Origin: DATNPH01 sp036703315
Lineage (GTDB): Bacteria; Cyanobacteriota; Cyanobacteriia; Cyanobacteriales; Coleofasciculaceae
NCBI GenBank assembly: GCA_036703315.1
Contig: DATNPH010000081.1
Span: forward strand, 1-43,957
Direction: 5' to 3'
DNA length: 43,957 nt
Shown: piece after piece, positions 34,626 through 41,641 of the stretch
Layout of the letters: each line of letters begins with the position of its first letter
How positions within the stretch are numbered: the first letter of the stretch is position 1
Translations under genes and position numbers: made by a program
The notes under the pieces: model-generated
Database searches by the model: none
What the model saw: the letters and a program-made list of their open reading frames with translations, nothing else
Told to the model about the DNA's origin: nothing

Positions 34626-34702
34626 TTTGGTCATCTCCGTACCTCCGATGACCCGCCTTATATCCCACACCTAAAAGGATGTGGGTTTTACGGCGTTTCT
34701 AT

Positions 34703-34858
34703 AAAGCAACACGTTCAAATACGTTTTGCTCAACACAGCTTGCTCAACACAGCGATACCATCTTAGTTGCCGTAGCTGCTGAAGAACATGCTCATGCCTG
34801 GATTTTATTGCAAATCATTGACAATAAGCTTGAGCAACTTTTATACTTAGCCTCGTAA
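34703..34858 (+). pseudogene. 3' remnant of a gene cut by the IS605 element
   Basis: An open frame without a start runs from the IS border to a TAA at 34856-34858. Its end, ILVAVAAEEHAHAWILLQII followed by DNKLEQLLYLAS, looks like real helical protein with an EEHAH motif. It is on the same strand as the oxidase gene 50 bases downstream. A 14-base direct repeat GCTCAACACAGCTT occurs at its 5' side (about 34728-34754). I do not recognise the family; the acidic/His motif would suit a metal protein. The 5' part is not visible on the other side of the element. Confidence 0.45.
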
Positions 34859-34908
34859 ATTATCTGAATACTTTTCTCAATAAAACTGGAGGTACCTCTG
34901 GTTATGTC

Positions 34909-35919
34909 ATGCTGAAATTCCCTGTACCCGATCAAGCAAAACTACTCTCACGCCGCCAGTTGCTGAAACTAGGATTAGCAGGAACCAGTGTTGCTGGTGC
35001 TGCCGTGGCTTTCCAAACTTTGGCTCAAAAGCGATCGCTATCAGTGCGGGTGCCTCCAATAGAGAGCCAGTCGCTGATCTCTAGCAATGGTATGAATCCA
35101 ATGGCAGTGCTGCGGGATTTTGATTATGGCACAGTGAAGCGTGAAAATGGGCGTACAATCCGAGAATTTCAGATTAGGGCTGGTAATTCCACACTTCAGC
35201 TCAATAGTGCAGTTACGTTCAACAGCTGGAACTTTAATAACCGTGTGCCAGGACCAACCCTACGAGCAACCGAAGGCGATCGCGTCCGGGTAATGTTCCT
35301 CAATAATGGTGGACATGCCCACACAATGCACTTTCACGGTATCCATCCGCCTGAAGTGGATGGCATTCGACCTGTGCGCAACGGTACAGCGACAATTTAC
35401 GAATTTGATGCTGAACCTTATGGTGTCCACCTGTACCACTGCCACATTGCACCCATCACACGACATATCGGCAAAGGATTGTATGGGATGTTCATCGTTG
35501 ACCCCCCCAAAAAGCGTCCCCCGGCGGATGAGATGGTGCTAGTGATGGCTGGGTATGACGTGAATGAAGACCAGCAAAATGAGCTTTATGCCTTCAATGG
35601 TCTGCCGAACTACTACATGAATCACCCCATCCCCATTTACAAAAACCAGCTGATTCGGCTGTATGTCTTGAACGTGATCGAGTTTGATGCGGCTGCGACG
35701 TTTCATCTACACGCCAATTTCTTTGATGTCTATCCCACAGGCATGACACTCACTCCGACGCAGAAAACGGATGTGCTTACGATGGGAACCGCAGAACGGC
35801 ATATTTTGGAGTTTACCTACCGCTATCCAGGTAAGTATATGTTCCATCCTCACCAAGATGCGATCGCCGAAGCCGGCTGCATGGGTTTGTTTGACGTACT
35901 AGAACACCGCAATGCCTAA
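34909..35919 (+). CDS. Two-domain multicopper oxidase (Tat-exported)
   Basis: A 336-residue exported oxidase. The N terminus has a twin-arginine signal (SRRQLLKLGLAG, Arg15-Arg16). Two cupredoxin domains follow. Domain 1 has HAHTMHFHG (His138, His141, His143) and HLYHCHIAPITRHIGKGLYGM (His177, Cys178, His179, His186, Met194), so the blue type 1 copper is in domain 1. Domain 2 has FHLHAN (266-268) and MFHPHQD (313-315), which complete a trinuclear site between subunits but lack a Cys. This corresponds to a type C two-domain enzyme, active as a trimer. With FTR1 and a ferritin-like gene downstream it probably oxidises Fe(II) (inference); other phenolic or copper substrates are possible. Confidence 0.85.
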   Translation: MLKFPVPDQAKLLSRRQLLKLGLAGTSVAGAAVAFQTLAQKRSLSVRVPPIESQSLISSNGMNPMAVLRDFDYGTVKRENGRTIREFQIRAGNSTLQLNSAVTFNSWNFNNRVPGPTLRATEGDRVRVMFLNNGGHAHTMHFHGIHPPEVDGIRPVRNGTATIYEFDAEPYGVHLYHCHIAPITRHIGKGLYGMFIVDPPKKRPPADEMVLVMAGYDVNEDQQNELYAFNGLPNYYMNHPIPIYKNQLIRLYVLNVIEFDAAATFHLHANFFDVYPTGMTLTPTQKTDVLTMGTAERHILEFTYRYPGKYMFHPHQDAIAEAGCMGLFDVLEHRNA

Positions 35920-35922
35920 AAT

Positions 35923-36046
35923 ACTAAGCTGTTCCACATTTAACAAGCCATCTCTTGGCTTGGGAAAAAGGGGTAAGGGGAAAAAGCTTTTAAATCAACC
36001 TTTACCTTTTCCCACACAAGGCCACTTAAATGACCGACAGCTTAGT
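35923..36046. repeat. MITE-like element, 124 bp
   Basis: The left end ACTAAGCTGTtCCaCATTTAA and the inverted right end ACTAAGCTGTcGGtCATTTAA form imperfect terminal inverted repeats of about 26 bases. The interior is short and non-coding. A single-ended relative lies at 28046-28077. No clear target duplication is seen. It lies between the oxidase and lipoprotein genes. Confidence 0.55.
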
Positions 36047-36228
36047 CTTATGTTATACAAAGTCATCGTAAATGCTTCTGTCTAAAGATAGACTTTTAAT
36101 ACTCATTAATAGTTGACAAAGCTTATCAAGAGTTTGAAAATGAGTTCTACTCAGTTTATTGAAAAAGATTCTTAAATAAAAAAGCGATTGCTCCTTTGGA
36201 ATCTGATGAAAAATTGTAGAGAAGCAAC

Positions 36229-37242
36229 ATGAAATCTATCTTTCGTTTCCTAGCTGTTGCCTTTGCCGCGGCTTGTCTGATTGTTCTGAGCAACTGCGCT
36301 CAGACTCAAAACACAACTGACGCCTCAAAATCTTCACCGGCTGCTAATTCGAGTCCCGCCGCGACCACGGCGAACAATCAAACCAGTGGCAAGCCAAAAA
36401 TCAACATCAACACTGCCATTCTTTCGGAATTGGATAAATTTGAAGCCCAATTGGCCGTTCCAGCGTTATCAAACAAAATTCAGGCGAGTCGTCCCTACGC
36501 CAAACCTGAGGAACTGGTGACAAAAAAAGTGATCACTCAAGACCAGTTTGACAAGATTAAGGATCAGGTAACGATCGAGGATATCGTCCTGACAGGGGAA
36601 GCTAAAGACGTTGATTACATGGTCAAGCTGGGTTTAATGAAAGGGCATATGCTGGTTGCCAAAGAACTGCTGGACTTAAAAAAACCCGATCAGGCAGAGC
36701 CTCACATTGGTCACCCAGTTGAAGAAATCTACGTCGATGTGGAAGACCAGTTGAAGGAGCGTAATGTTCCAGACTTCAAAACACAGTTGGTCAGCTTGCA
36801 AGATTTGGTGAAGTCCAAGCCCAACGACCCTCAACTTGGAAGTCAGTTTGAGGCTTCGATGAAAGCTGTGGATGGTGCAATTGCCGCCTTGCCAGATAGC
36901 CAACGTCAGTCTCCAGAATTTACTATGAAGGTGATTAACGGTTTACTGGATACAGCAAACTCCGAATATCAAGCGTCAGTCGCTAACGGCAAAATTGCAG
37001 CAGTGATTGAGTATCAAGACTCACGAGGATTTGTCACCTATGCGGATGCTCTGAAAAACAACATTTCAGACAAGTTGACCAAGCAAAATTCCGAAGCCCA
37101 AAAAGCGATCGCTGACACCCTGACTCAGCTGAAAACCGCTTGGCCTTCACCTATAGCGCCAGAAAAACCTGTGCTGCCTCCAGACAAAGTCACCCAACTG
37201 ATTAAGACTATTGAGCAAGACGCTCAAAAGATTATTAAGTAA
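36229..37242 (+). CDS. Lipoprotein with HhH and EfeO-like helical domains
   Basis: A 337-residue lipoprotein. The signal ends LIVLSNC, anchoring at Cys23; residues 25-55 are a Ser/Ala/Thr linker. Residues about 57-117 form a ComEA-like helix-hairpin-helix pair (ININTAILSELDKF, then QASRPYAKPEELVTKKVITQ). The rest is all-helical; VKLGLMKGHMLVAKELLDL and AEPHIGHPVEEIYVDVEDQL (His140, His159, His162, Glu165) recall the metal-binding core of EfeO/imelysin proteins. In EfeUOB systems EfeO hands iron to the FTR1-type permease. Position between a copper oxidase and FTR1 supports iron delivery. The role of an HhH unit on an exported protein is unclear. A terminator follows at 37278. Confidence 0.7.
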   Translation: MKSIFRFLAVAFAAACLIVLSNCAQTQNTTDASKSSPAANSSPAATTANNQTSGKPKININTAILSELDKFEAQLAVPALSNKIQASRPYAKPEELVTKKVITQDQFDKIKDQVTIEDIVLTGEAKDVDYMVKLGLMKGHMLVAKELLDLKKPDQAEPHIGHPVEEIYVDVEDQLKERNVPDFKTQLVSLQDLVKSKPNDPQLGSQFEASMKAVDGAIAALPDSQRQSPEFTMKVINGLLDTANSEYQASVANGKIAAVIEYQDSRGFVTYADALKNNISDKLTKQNSEAQKAIADTLTQLKTAWPSPIAPEKPVLPPDKVTQLIKTIEQDAQKIIK

Positions 37243-37277
37243 GAAGTGAAGGGATTGTTGAGGCTGATCCAAAATAA

Positions 37278-37300
37278 CTGGGCATTTTTGCCCGGTTTTT
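37278..37300 (+). terminator. Rho-independent terminator
   Basis: CTGGGC/GCCCGG stem with a T-rich loop and a TTTTT tail, 35 bases after the lipoprotein stop. It implies that the ferritin-like and FTR1 genes have their own promoter. Confidence 0.75.
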
Positions 37301-37464
37301 CCCCTAAACATGACTCAGTGCAGCACGGCACAAATAAGTCAGCAGCTGACAAGTGATGAACACCTTATGCTCAAAGGACTTTTGACTTCCAAGGCAGCAG
37401 CACTCAGTGATTTTTGGACAAGCCATAAACAAACCCAGAGAAACACAGAAAGTAACACTAACTC

Positions 37465-37899
37465 ATGAAGGATCTTGATCTAAAAGCAACCACTAGCCTG
37501 CTCAACTCAATTATGGAGTTTGAGCTAGCCGGTGTGGTACGTTACACCCACTATTCTCTGATGGTGACGGGTCCGAATCGGATTCCAATTGTCGCTTTTT
37601 TCAAAGAACAAGCAACCGAGTCCCTACTCCATGCTCAACAAGTAGGAGAGATTCTCACCGGCTTAGAAGGGCATCCTAGCCAGCGGATTGCTCCGATTGA
37701 AGAAACCTACCAACACACCGTGCGAGATATTTTGGAAGAAAGCCTCAACCATGAAAAAAAAGCGCTGAAGCTTTACAAAAAATTGTTGGATACGGTAGAA
37801 AATGCCAGCGTTTATCTAGAAGAATTCGCCCGCACCATGATTGGTCAAGAAGAACTGCACAACATCGAAATTAAGAAGATGTTGCGCGATTTTAGCTGA
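37465..37899 (+). CDS. Ferritin-like (bacterioferritin-family) protein
   Basis: A 144-residue four-helix protein. Candidate di-iron ligands: Glu18/Glu20 in MEFELAGVVRY, Glu52 and His56 in ATESLLHAQQ, Glu91-97 in LEESLNHEKK, and Glu129 with His132 in GQEELHNIE. Spacing matches the bacterioferritin/Dps-like fold, although the first E-H pair is ExxxH rather than ExxH. It would oxidise and store iron in the cytoplasm or protect DNA from peroxide. It is 53 bases ahead of FTR1 in the same direction, so imported iron could be stored directly. Confidence 0.8.
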   Translation: MKDLDLKATTSLLNSIMEFELAGVVRYTHYSLMVTGPNRIPIVAFFKEQATESLLHAQQVGEILTGLEGHPSQRIAPIEETYQHTVRDILEESLNHEKKALKLYKKLLDTVENASVYLEEFARTMIGQEELHNIEIKKMLRDFS

Positions 37900-37952
37900 G
37901 TGGTCGTTGGTGAACTGGCAATAGACAACGGATAAGGAACAACAAATAAATC

Positions 37953-38921
37953 ATGGACTTTAGCGGGGCTTTACCAACTTTTGTAATTACGCTACGTGAA
38001 GGCGTCGAAGCCGCTCTCGTTGTGGGCATTGTGCTAGCTTTGCTCAAAAAAGCTCGCGCAACCCAACTCAACCGTTGGGTTTATGTCGGTGTTGGCGTTG
38101 GATTGGTTGCTAGTGCGTTGGTGGGTGTTCTGTTTGGCTGGGTTACTCAAGGGTTGAGCGCCTCGTATCCCCAGTATGCTTCGGTGATGGAACCCCTGCT
38201 GGAGGGCGTTTTTAGTGTGGTTGCGATCGCCATGCTCAGTTGGATGCTGATCTGGATGACTCAGCAGGCGCGATTTCTGAAAGCTGAAGTCGAGGGAGCG
38301 GTTACCAGTGCCATCAAACAAGGGAATAGTGCAGGTTGGGGCGTTTTTAGCTTAGTATTCATTGCCGTCCTACGAGAGGGCTTTGAAACCGTTCTGTTTA
38401 TTTTTGCTAAATTCCAGCAAGGTTTGATTCCTGCGCTTGGTGCGATCGCAGGGATAGTAGTAGCCGCCGGAATTGGCGGTTTGCTGTTTAAATGGGGCAT
38501 CAAAATCAACATCCGCCGCTTTTTCCAAGTGATGGGCGTTTTGTTACTCCTGATTGTTGCCGGTTTAGTCGTTTCCTCTCTGGGGCATTTTGACAGCGCT
38601 GTTCACACTCTTGCTCAGATGGATCGGAAATCGCAGAACCTTTGTTTCTTCTACGAGCGATTTGCGAAGAACCCCTCTTGCATTCTGGGACCGAGAGTTT
38701 GGGATACCTCCAAGATTTTGCCTGACGACAAGTTTCCTGGCTTACTTCTGAGTGCGATGTTTGGCTACACTCAAAATCTCTATTTAGTTCAAGCCCTGGG
38801 TTATATTGTATTTTTGGTTACAATTGGCGGACTTTACTTCCGTAGCTTAACGAGTCGTGTTGGGGTTCTTGTAAAAGATAGCAGCGTTCAGAGAAGACCT
38901 GTAAAGTCCCAATATAAGTGA
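37953..38921 (+). CDS. FTR1-family high-affinity iron permease
   Basis: A 322-residue membrane protein with about seven helices. The two iron-binding REGxE motifs are present: TLREGVEAALVV (15-19) in helix 1 and VLREGFETVLFIF (139-143) in helix 4. An external loop before the last helices contains three cysteines (LCFFYERFAKNPSCILGP and nearby) that may form a disulfide. It imports Fe(III) after oxidation by a copper oxidase, here probably the enzyme encoded at 34909. EfeB is absent from the window. Confidence 0.88.
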   Translation: MDFSGALPTFVITLREGVEAALVVGIVLALLKKARATQLNRWVYVGVGVGLVASALVGVLFGWVTQGLSASYPQYASVMEPLLEGVFSVVAIAMLSWMLIWMTQQARFLKAEVEGAVTSAIKQGNSAGWGVFSLVFIAVLREGFETVLFIFAKFQQGLIPALGAIAGIVVAAGIGGLLFKWGIKINIRRFFQVMGVLLLLIVAGLVVSSLGHFDSAVHTLAQMDRKSQNLCFFYERFAKNPSCILGPRVWDTSKILPDDKFPGLLLSAMFGYTQNLYLVQALGYIVFLVTIGGLYFRSLTSRVGVLVKDSSVQRRPVKSQYK

Positions 38922-39265
38922 CATTCTCTTAGCCGGCTTCAGAGCGGACAACGTAGGAATTCTGGGGGTGAAGGGGAAAAAATACCTTAGTCAAGCCGAT
39001 GACATCCGATAAAGACAAGGCGATCGCGGCAGTTGAAACCAAGGCATAACCTGAGAGGAATTATCCTGTACTCCGGCTTCGCCGTTAAATTATCCTCAAA
39101 TTATTCTTCCCAGTTGTCAGTTTTGTAATTTACTATCTTGGAGAAGCTGACAATTTTAGTTGTAGCAGTTGTTGTAGTTATTTGTGGGCGCTTGCAGGCT
39201 ATATAGACTAAAGCGTCTACCCATAACGCCCAGAACTATCGATTAATGTTTGAGGAGTTAGAGAT
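38922..39265. other. Intergenic, no gene seen
   Basis: These 344 bases contain one GCGATCGC site and an AT-rich stretch before the GAGGAG ribosome site of the next gene. No terminator with a clear T-run was found after FTR1. Confidence 0.35.
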
Positions 39266-39802
39266 ATGCGTGCCAATTCCGCCGTGATAGCCAGTGTACT
39301 GATTCTTTCCCTGTTCACAGGATGCAGGAATGAAGAGCAAAGTGAAGATATTGCCCCAACACCGGTAGTAGTCCGCAAAAAAAAGCCTAAAGCTGCCAAC
39401 CCTAACGCCACAACAGCTACTCCTGGAGCTGCTCAGTCTCCTGGATCAACGGCTAAATCTAAGACCGCACCCGCTAGTTCAGGCAAGGCAACAGGTAATA
39501 ATTATGTTAAGCAAAAGTTAACTCAGTTAAATGGCTACTTACCTGCTGCCGTTAAAGCCTTGCAAGCTAATGATGTCGATACAGCCAAAGGCTACGCCAA
39601 AAGTTTTAGCGATAACTGGCAGCAGAAAGTAATCCAGAATGGCGTCAAAAGCAAATCCCAAGATTCTTACAACAAGATTTCAGCAGGTGTTACTCAAGTA
39701 AATAACCTGATGAAGGCACCAACACCAGACAAAACCAAGGCGGTCTCCGCCCTTCAATCCCTCTCGCAAGCGGTGACTCAGTACGTGCAAAGCCCCTCAT
39801 GA
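39266..39802 (+). CDS. Small helical lipoprotein
   Basis: A 178-residue lipoprotein. The signal ends LSLFTGC, giving a lipid anchor at about Cys20. Residues 25-75 are a basic then Ala/Thr/Ser/Pro-rich linker. The last 100 residues are helical (LTQLNGYLPAAVKALQANDV, YAKSFSDNWQQKVIQNGV, SYNKISAGVTQVNNLM), a pattern like the helical periplasmic domain found at the front of some extended FTR1 permeases. That would suit a helper of the FTR1 protein encoded upstream, but the similarity is by eye only. GAGGAG precedes the ATG. Confidence 0.6.
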   Translation: MRANSAVIASVLILSLFTGCRNEEQSEDIAPTPVVVRKKKPKAANPNATTATPGAAQSPGSTAKSKTAPASSGKATGNNYVKQKLTQLNGYLPAAVKALQANDVDTAKGYAKSFSDNWQQKVIQNGVKSKSQDSYNKISAGVTQVNNLMKAPTPDKTKAVSALQSLSQAVTQYVQSPS

Positions 39803-40106
39803 TTGGTGCCCTAGACTCAAAAAGTCAGCTTTTAACAACTTAGGATTAGGCGATCGCCGCTTAAGTTATTTGGTGTTTCGCTGTGATCATTGAGAGGGAA
39901 TCGGAAAAGTTAACTCTTATAGCAGCGATTCCCGATTTTGTAACATCAAAATTTCGGCACTTCAGGTTTTGCTAGTGGGTTTAGCCTAAATTCCGTAGAC
40001 TCAACAAATACAATTGTTTTTCGGGAATTGGGGACAGGTGAATAGTGATTTGCACTACCTCTACTACCCACATTCCGCACCCTGAAGTGTCACACTACTG
40101 GCGAGT

Positions 40107-40186
40107 GGGTAGTGGGTAATGGGTAATGGGCAATGGGAAAACTGTTCTAGGTCGTTTATGTATAACTAATTACCAATTACCAATTT
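40107..40186. repeat. Heptamer tandem repeats
   Basis: GGGTAATGGGTAATGGGCAA on one side and TAATTACCAATTACCAATT on the other are degenerate, partly complementary heptamer repeats common in filamentous cyanobacteria. The surrounding 39803-40435 has no protein gene. Confidence 0.65.
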
Positions 40187-40209
40187 TTAAAATTCCTGAG
40201 AGACGTTTG

Positions 40210-40292
40210 AGGCTAGCTGGCCACTCAGCTCGCTTCAGTGCGATAGGCCAGACGACCACGGCGTAAGACAGGCGGCTGCTAGCCTAATCAGC
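40210..40292 (+). ncRNA. Candidate structured RNA ending in a T-run
   Basis: An outer stem AGGCTAG/CTAGCCT (40210-40216 with 40279-40285) encloses an inner stem TGGCCACT with AGTG...GGCCA (40218-40250) and a GC-rich remainder. CAGCTTTTT follows at once. The shape is compact and tRNA-sized but lacks tRNA consensus loops. It may be a small RNA or a terminator-like repeat; strand and expression are guesses. Confidence 0.3.
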
Positions 40293-40435
40293 TTTTTCCA
40301 CTGAACTCATGTTAAATATAGGCATCGCACCCAAATATAGCTCAGTTTCATTCGCGATCGTTCAATCTGTGATGTCTCTGGCTGCACTCCTTTTTAGTTG
40401 AAATGGCATAGATATTGAATGCCCTTCAAGTCCTG

Positions 40436-41239
40436 TTACTTAAACGCTTCAATCTGTTCTTTTCCTCCAGGAATGTCAGATCCGACGACATAAAAATCTT
40501 GCGGATAGATCCAGTGGGTGCCCAAGGGTCCGTGAATTTGAATTCCGGTCATGACGGCATACTTAAATTCAGAGGAATCCAGGGTGTTTAACAGGTTTTC
40601 AACATCGCTGGAAATAATTTCAGATGCCAATTTCGTAATTTCTATCAAATTGGGTTTGTCCCCATAGGTAAGAGTTGAAAGAATTTTCTGCCGGATAATC
40701 GTTTGTTCAATATCCTGCATATCCATTTCTAGTTTCAGGTGACCAGATGCCAATTCTTTGACGACCGATTCTAATGCTCCACAGGCATGGGATGCTTTTT
40801 GAACACCATCTCGATAAACTCTGCCAATATCCCCATGTCTAGAAATGGCGATATGGGGCATAGCATAGAAAGTAAAACGACGGATACCCTCAAACATGGG
40901 AGTATGGTCGATCGCGGCAGCTAACCCGGTTTTCCCCATCATGACAAACCCCGCTAAGCTGCAACAATTAAAAGTTTTTCCCCAGTATCGAATTACTTCG
41001 GTGAATAGGGGTTCGGCGATTTCATCCCGACAAATCGCAATCATCCCCATCGTGTTTTCGTCACAAAAACCGTAAGTACTCAAGCTCTGGAAAGTCTTTC
41101 TCATGTACTTACTCATCGATAATACCCCTGGAAAGTGAGTTTGCAGCGTTTGATGAAATGCTGGGAACACATTCGGGTCATATCCATTCATCGTTTGGGG
41201 GATAGTTTCGCCAAGCTGATTCACGGAACTCTGGGTCAT
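40436..41239 (-). CDS. LCIB-type carbonic anhydrase-like protein
   Basis: A 267-residue protein of the limiting-CO2-inducible LCIB/LCIC family, first known from green algae and structurally related to beta carbonic anhydrases. Diagnostic blocks: IAICRDEIAEPLF (Cys70, Asp72), FTFYAMPHIAISRHGDIGRVYRDGVQKASHACGAL (His129, His151, Cys153) and IHGPLGTHWIYPQDFYVVG. The Cys/His residues are the likely zinc ligands and the CRDE Asp-Arg pair fits the beta-type active site. The function would be CO2/bicarbonate interconversion, perhaps in CO2 recapture. A strong AGGAGG site precedes the ATG, and the gene appears monocistronic. Confidence 0.75.
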   Translation of the reverse strand: MTQSSVNQLGETIPQTMNGYDPNVFPAFHQTLQTHFPGVLSMSKYMRKTFQSLSTYGFCDENTMGMIAICRDEIAEPLFTEVIRYWGKTFNCCSLAGFVMMGKTGLAAAIDHTPMFEGIRRFTFYAMPHIAISRHGDIGRVYRDGVQKASHACGALESVVKELASGHLKLEMDMQDIEQTIIRQKILSTLTYGDKPNLIEITKLASEIISSDVENLLNTLDSSEFKYAVMTGIQIHGPLGTHWIYPQDFYVVGSDIPGGKEQIEAFK

Positions 41240-41572
41240 TTCCTAACTCCTCCTAACTAGCTGGTGAAATCCGTCGTTGAGTAGCTTAACGTCTATACCG
41301 ATATATAAAGGGGTAAGAAGAACAAGAAATTTATATGTTTGTATTTATGTAACGAAAATTCCAACCTGTAATCTAACCTATGTATGAAAAGTGAGCAATG
41401 TCTACCCTTCGTTGTCTCGTTCAGACAAAGCAGCTCATGGTGTCTGTCTTGATGAAAATAGGGAGTGGGGAAGAGAAATTTTCATGCCTACTCCTGTCGG
41501 GCGTTGCCCGCCCGCTTCGCTAACACAGAACGCTTCGCGAAGGTTGTGGGTAATCGCTCAGGGTGCCTCACT
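41240..41572. other. Intergenic region with palindromes
   Basis: It contains the upstream region of the LCIB-type gene, a CGGGC/GCCCG hairpin at 41498-41510 and the palindrome CTTCGCGAAG near 41535, members of the small GC-rich palindromes also seen at 28131. No gene was identified. Confidence 0.4.
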
Positions 41573-41577
41573 AGATG

Positions 41578-41610
41578 AAAGAATCCCCCGTTGACTAGTC
41601 GAGGGATTCT
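41578..41610 (-). terminator. Probable terminator of the GH65 gene
   Basis: GAATCCC at 41581-41587 pairs with GGGATTC at 41603-41609; on the minus strand the stem is followed by TTTC. It lies about 32 bases past the stop of the GH65-phosphoglucomutase gene. Confidence 0.5.
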
Positions 41611-41641
41611 CAACAAAAGGATTTTGTACTTAATGCCTCAG

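Larger units (their letters stand above)
30510..34700. mobile_element. IS605-type element with group II intron in tnpB
   Basis: Divergent tnpA (plus) and tnpB (minus) form the IS605 arrangement. At the tnpB side a CCAACG/CGTTGG hairpin lies about 30529-30550. At the tnpA side GGTCATC/GATGACC (34629-34653) and CCCACA/TGTGGG (about 34664-34685) follow the tnpA stop. TnpA has its HUH and Tyr residues, and tnpB is complete once the intron is removed, so the element may still be mobile. Outer limits are approximate. GAACGTGTTGCT at 30499-30510 reappears inverted at 34705-34716. Confidence 0.75.

Noticed and set aside
36135..36165. Fur box upstream of the HhH/EfeO-like lipoprotein
   Set aside because: TGAGT/ACTCA forms a small inverted repeat in AT-rich DNA, but it does not fit the 7-1-7 Fur pattern.
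40210..40292. tRNA gene
   Set aside because: Size and outer stem are suggestive, but there is no T-loop GTTCGAATC-type consensus or proper anticodon arm.
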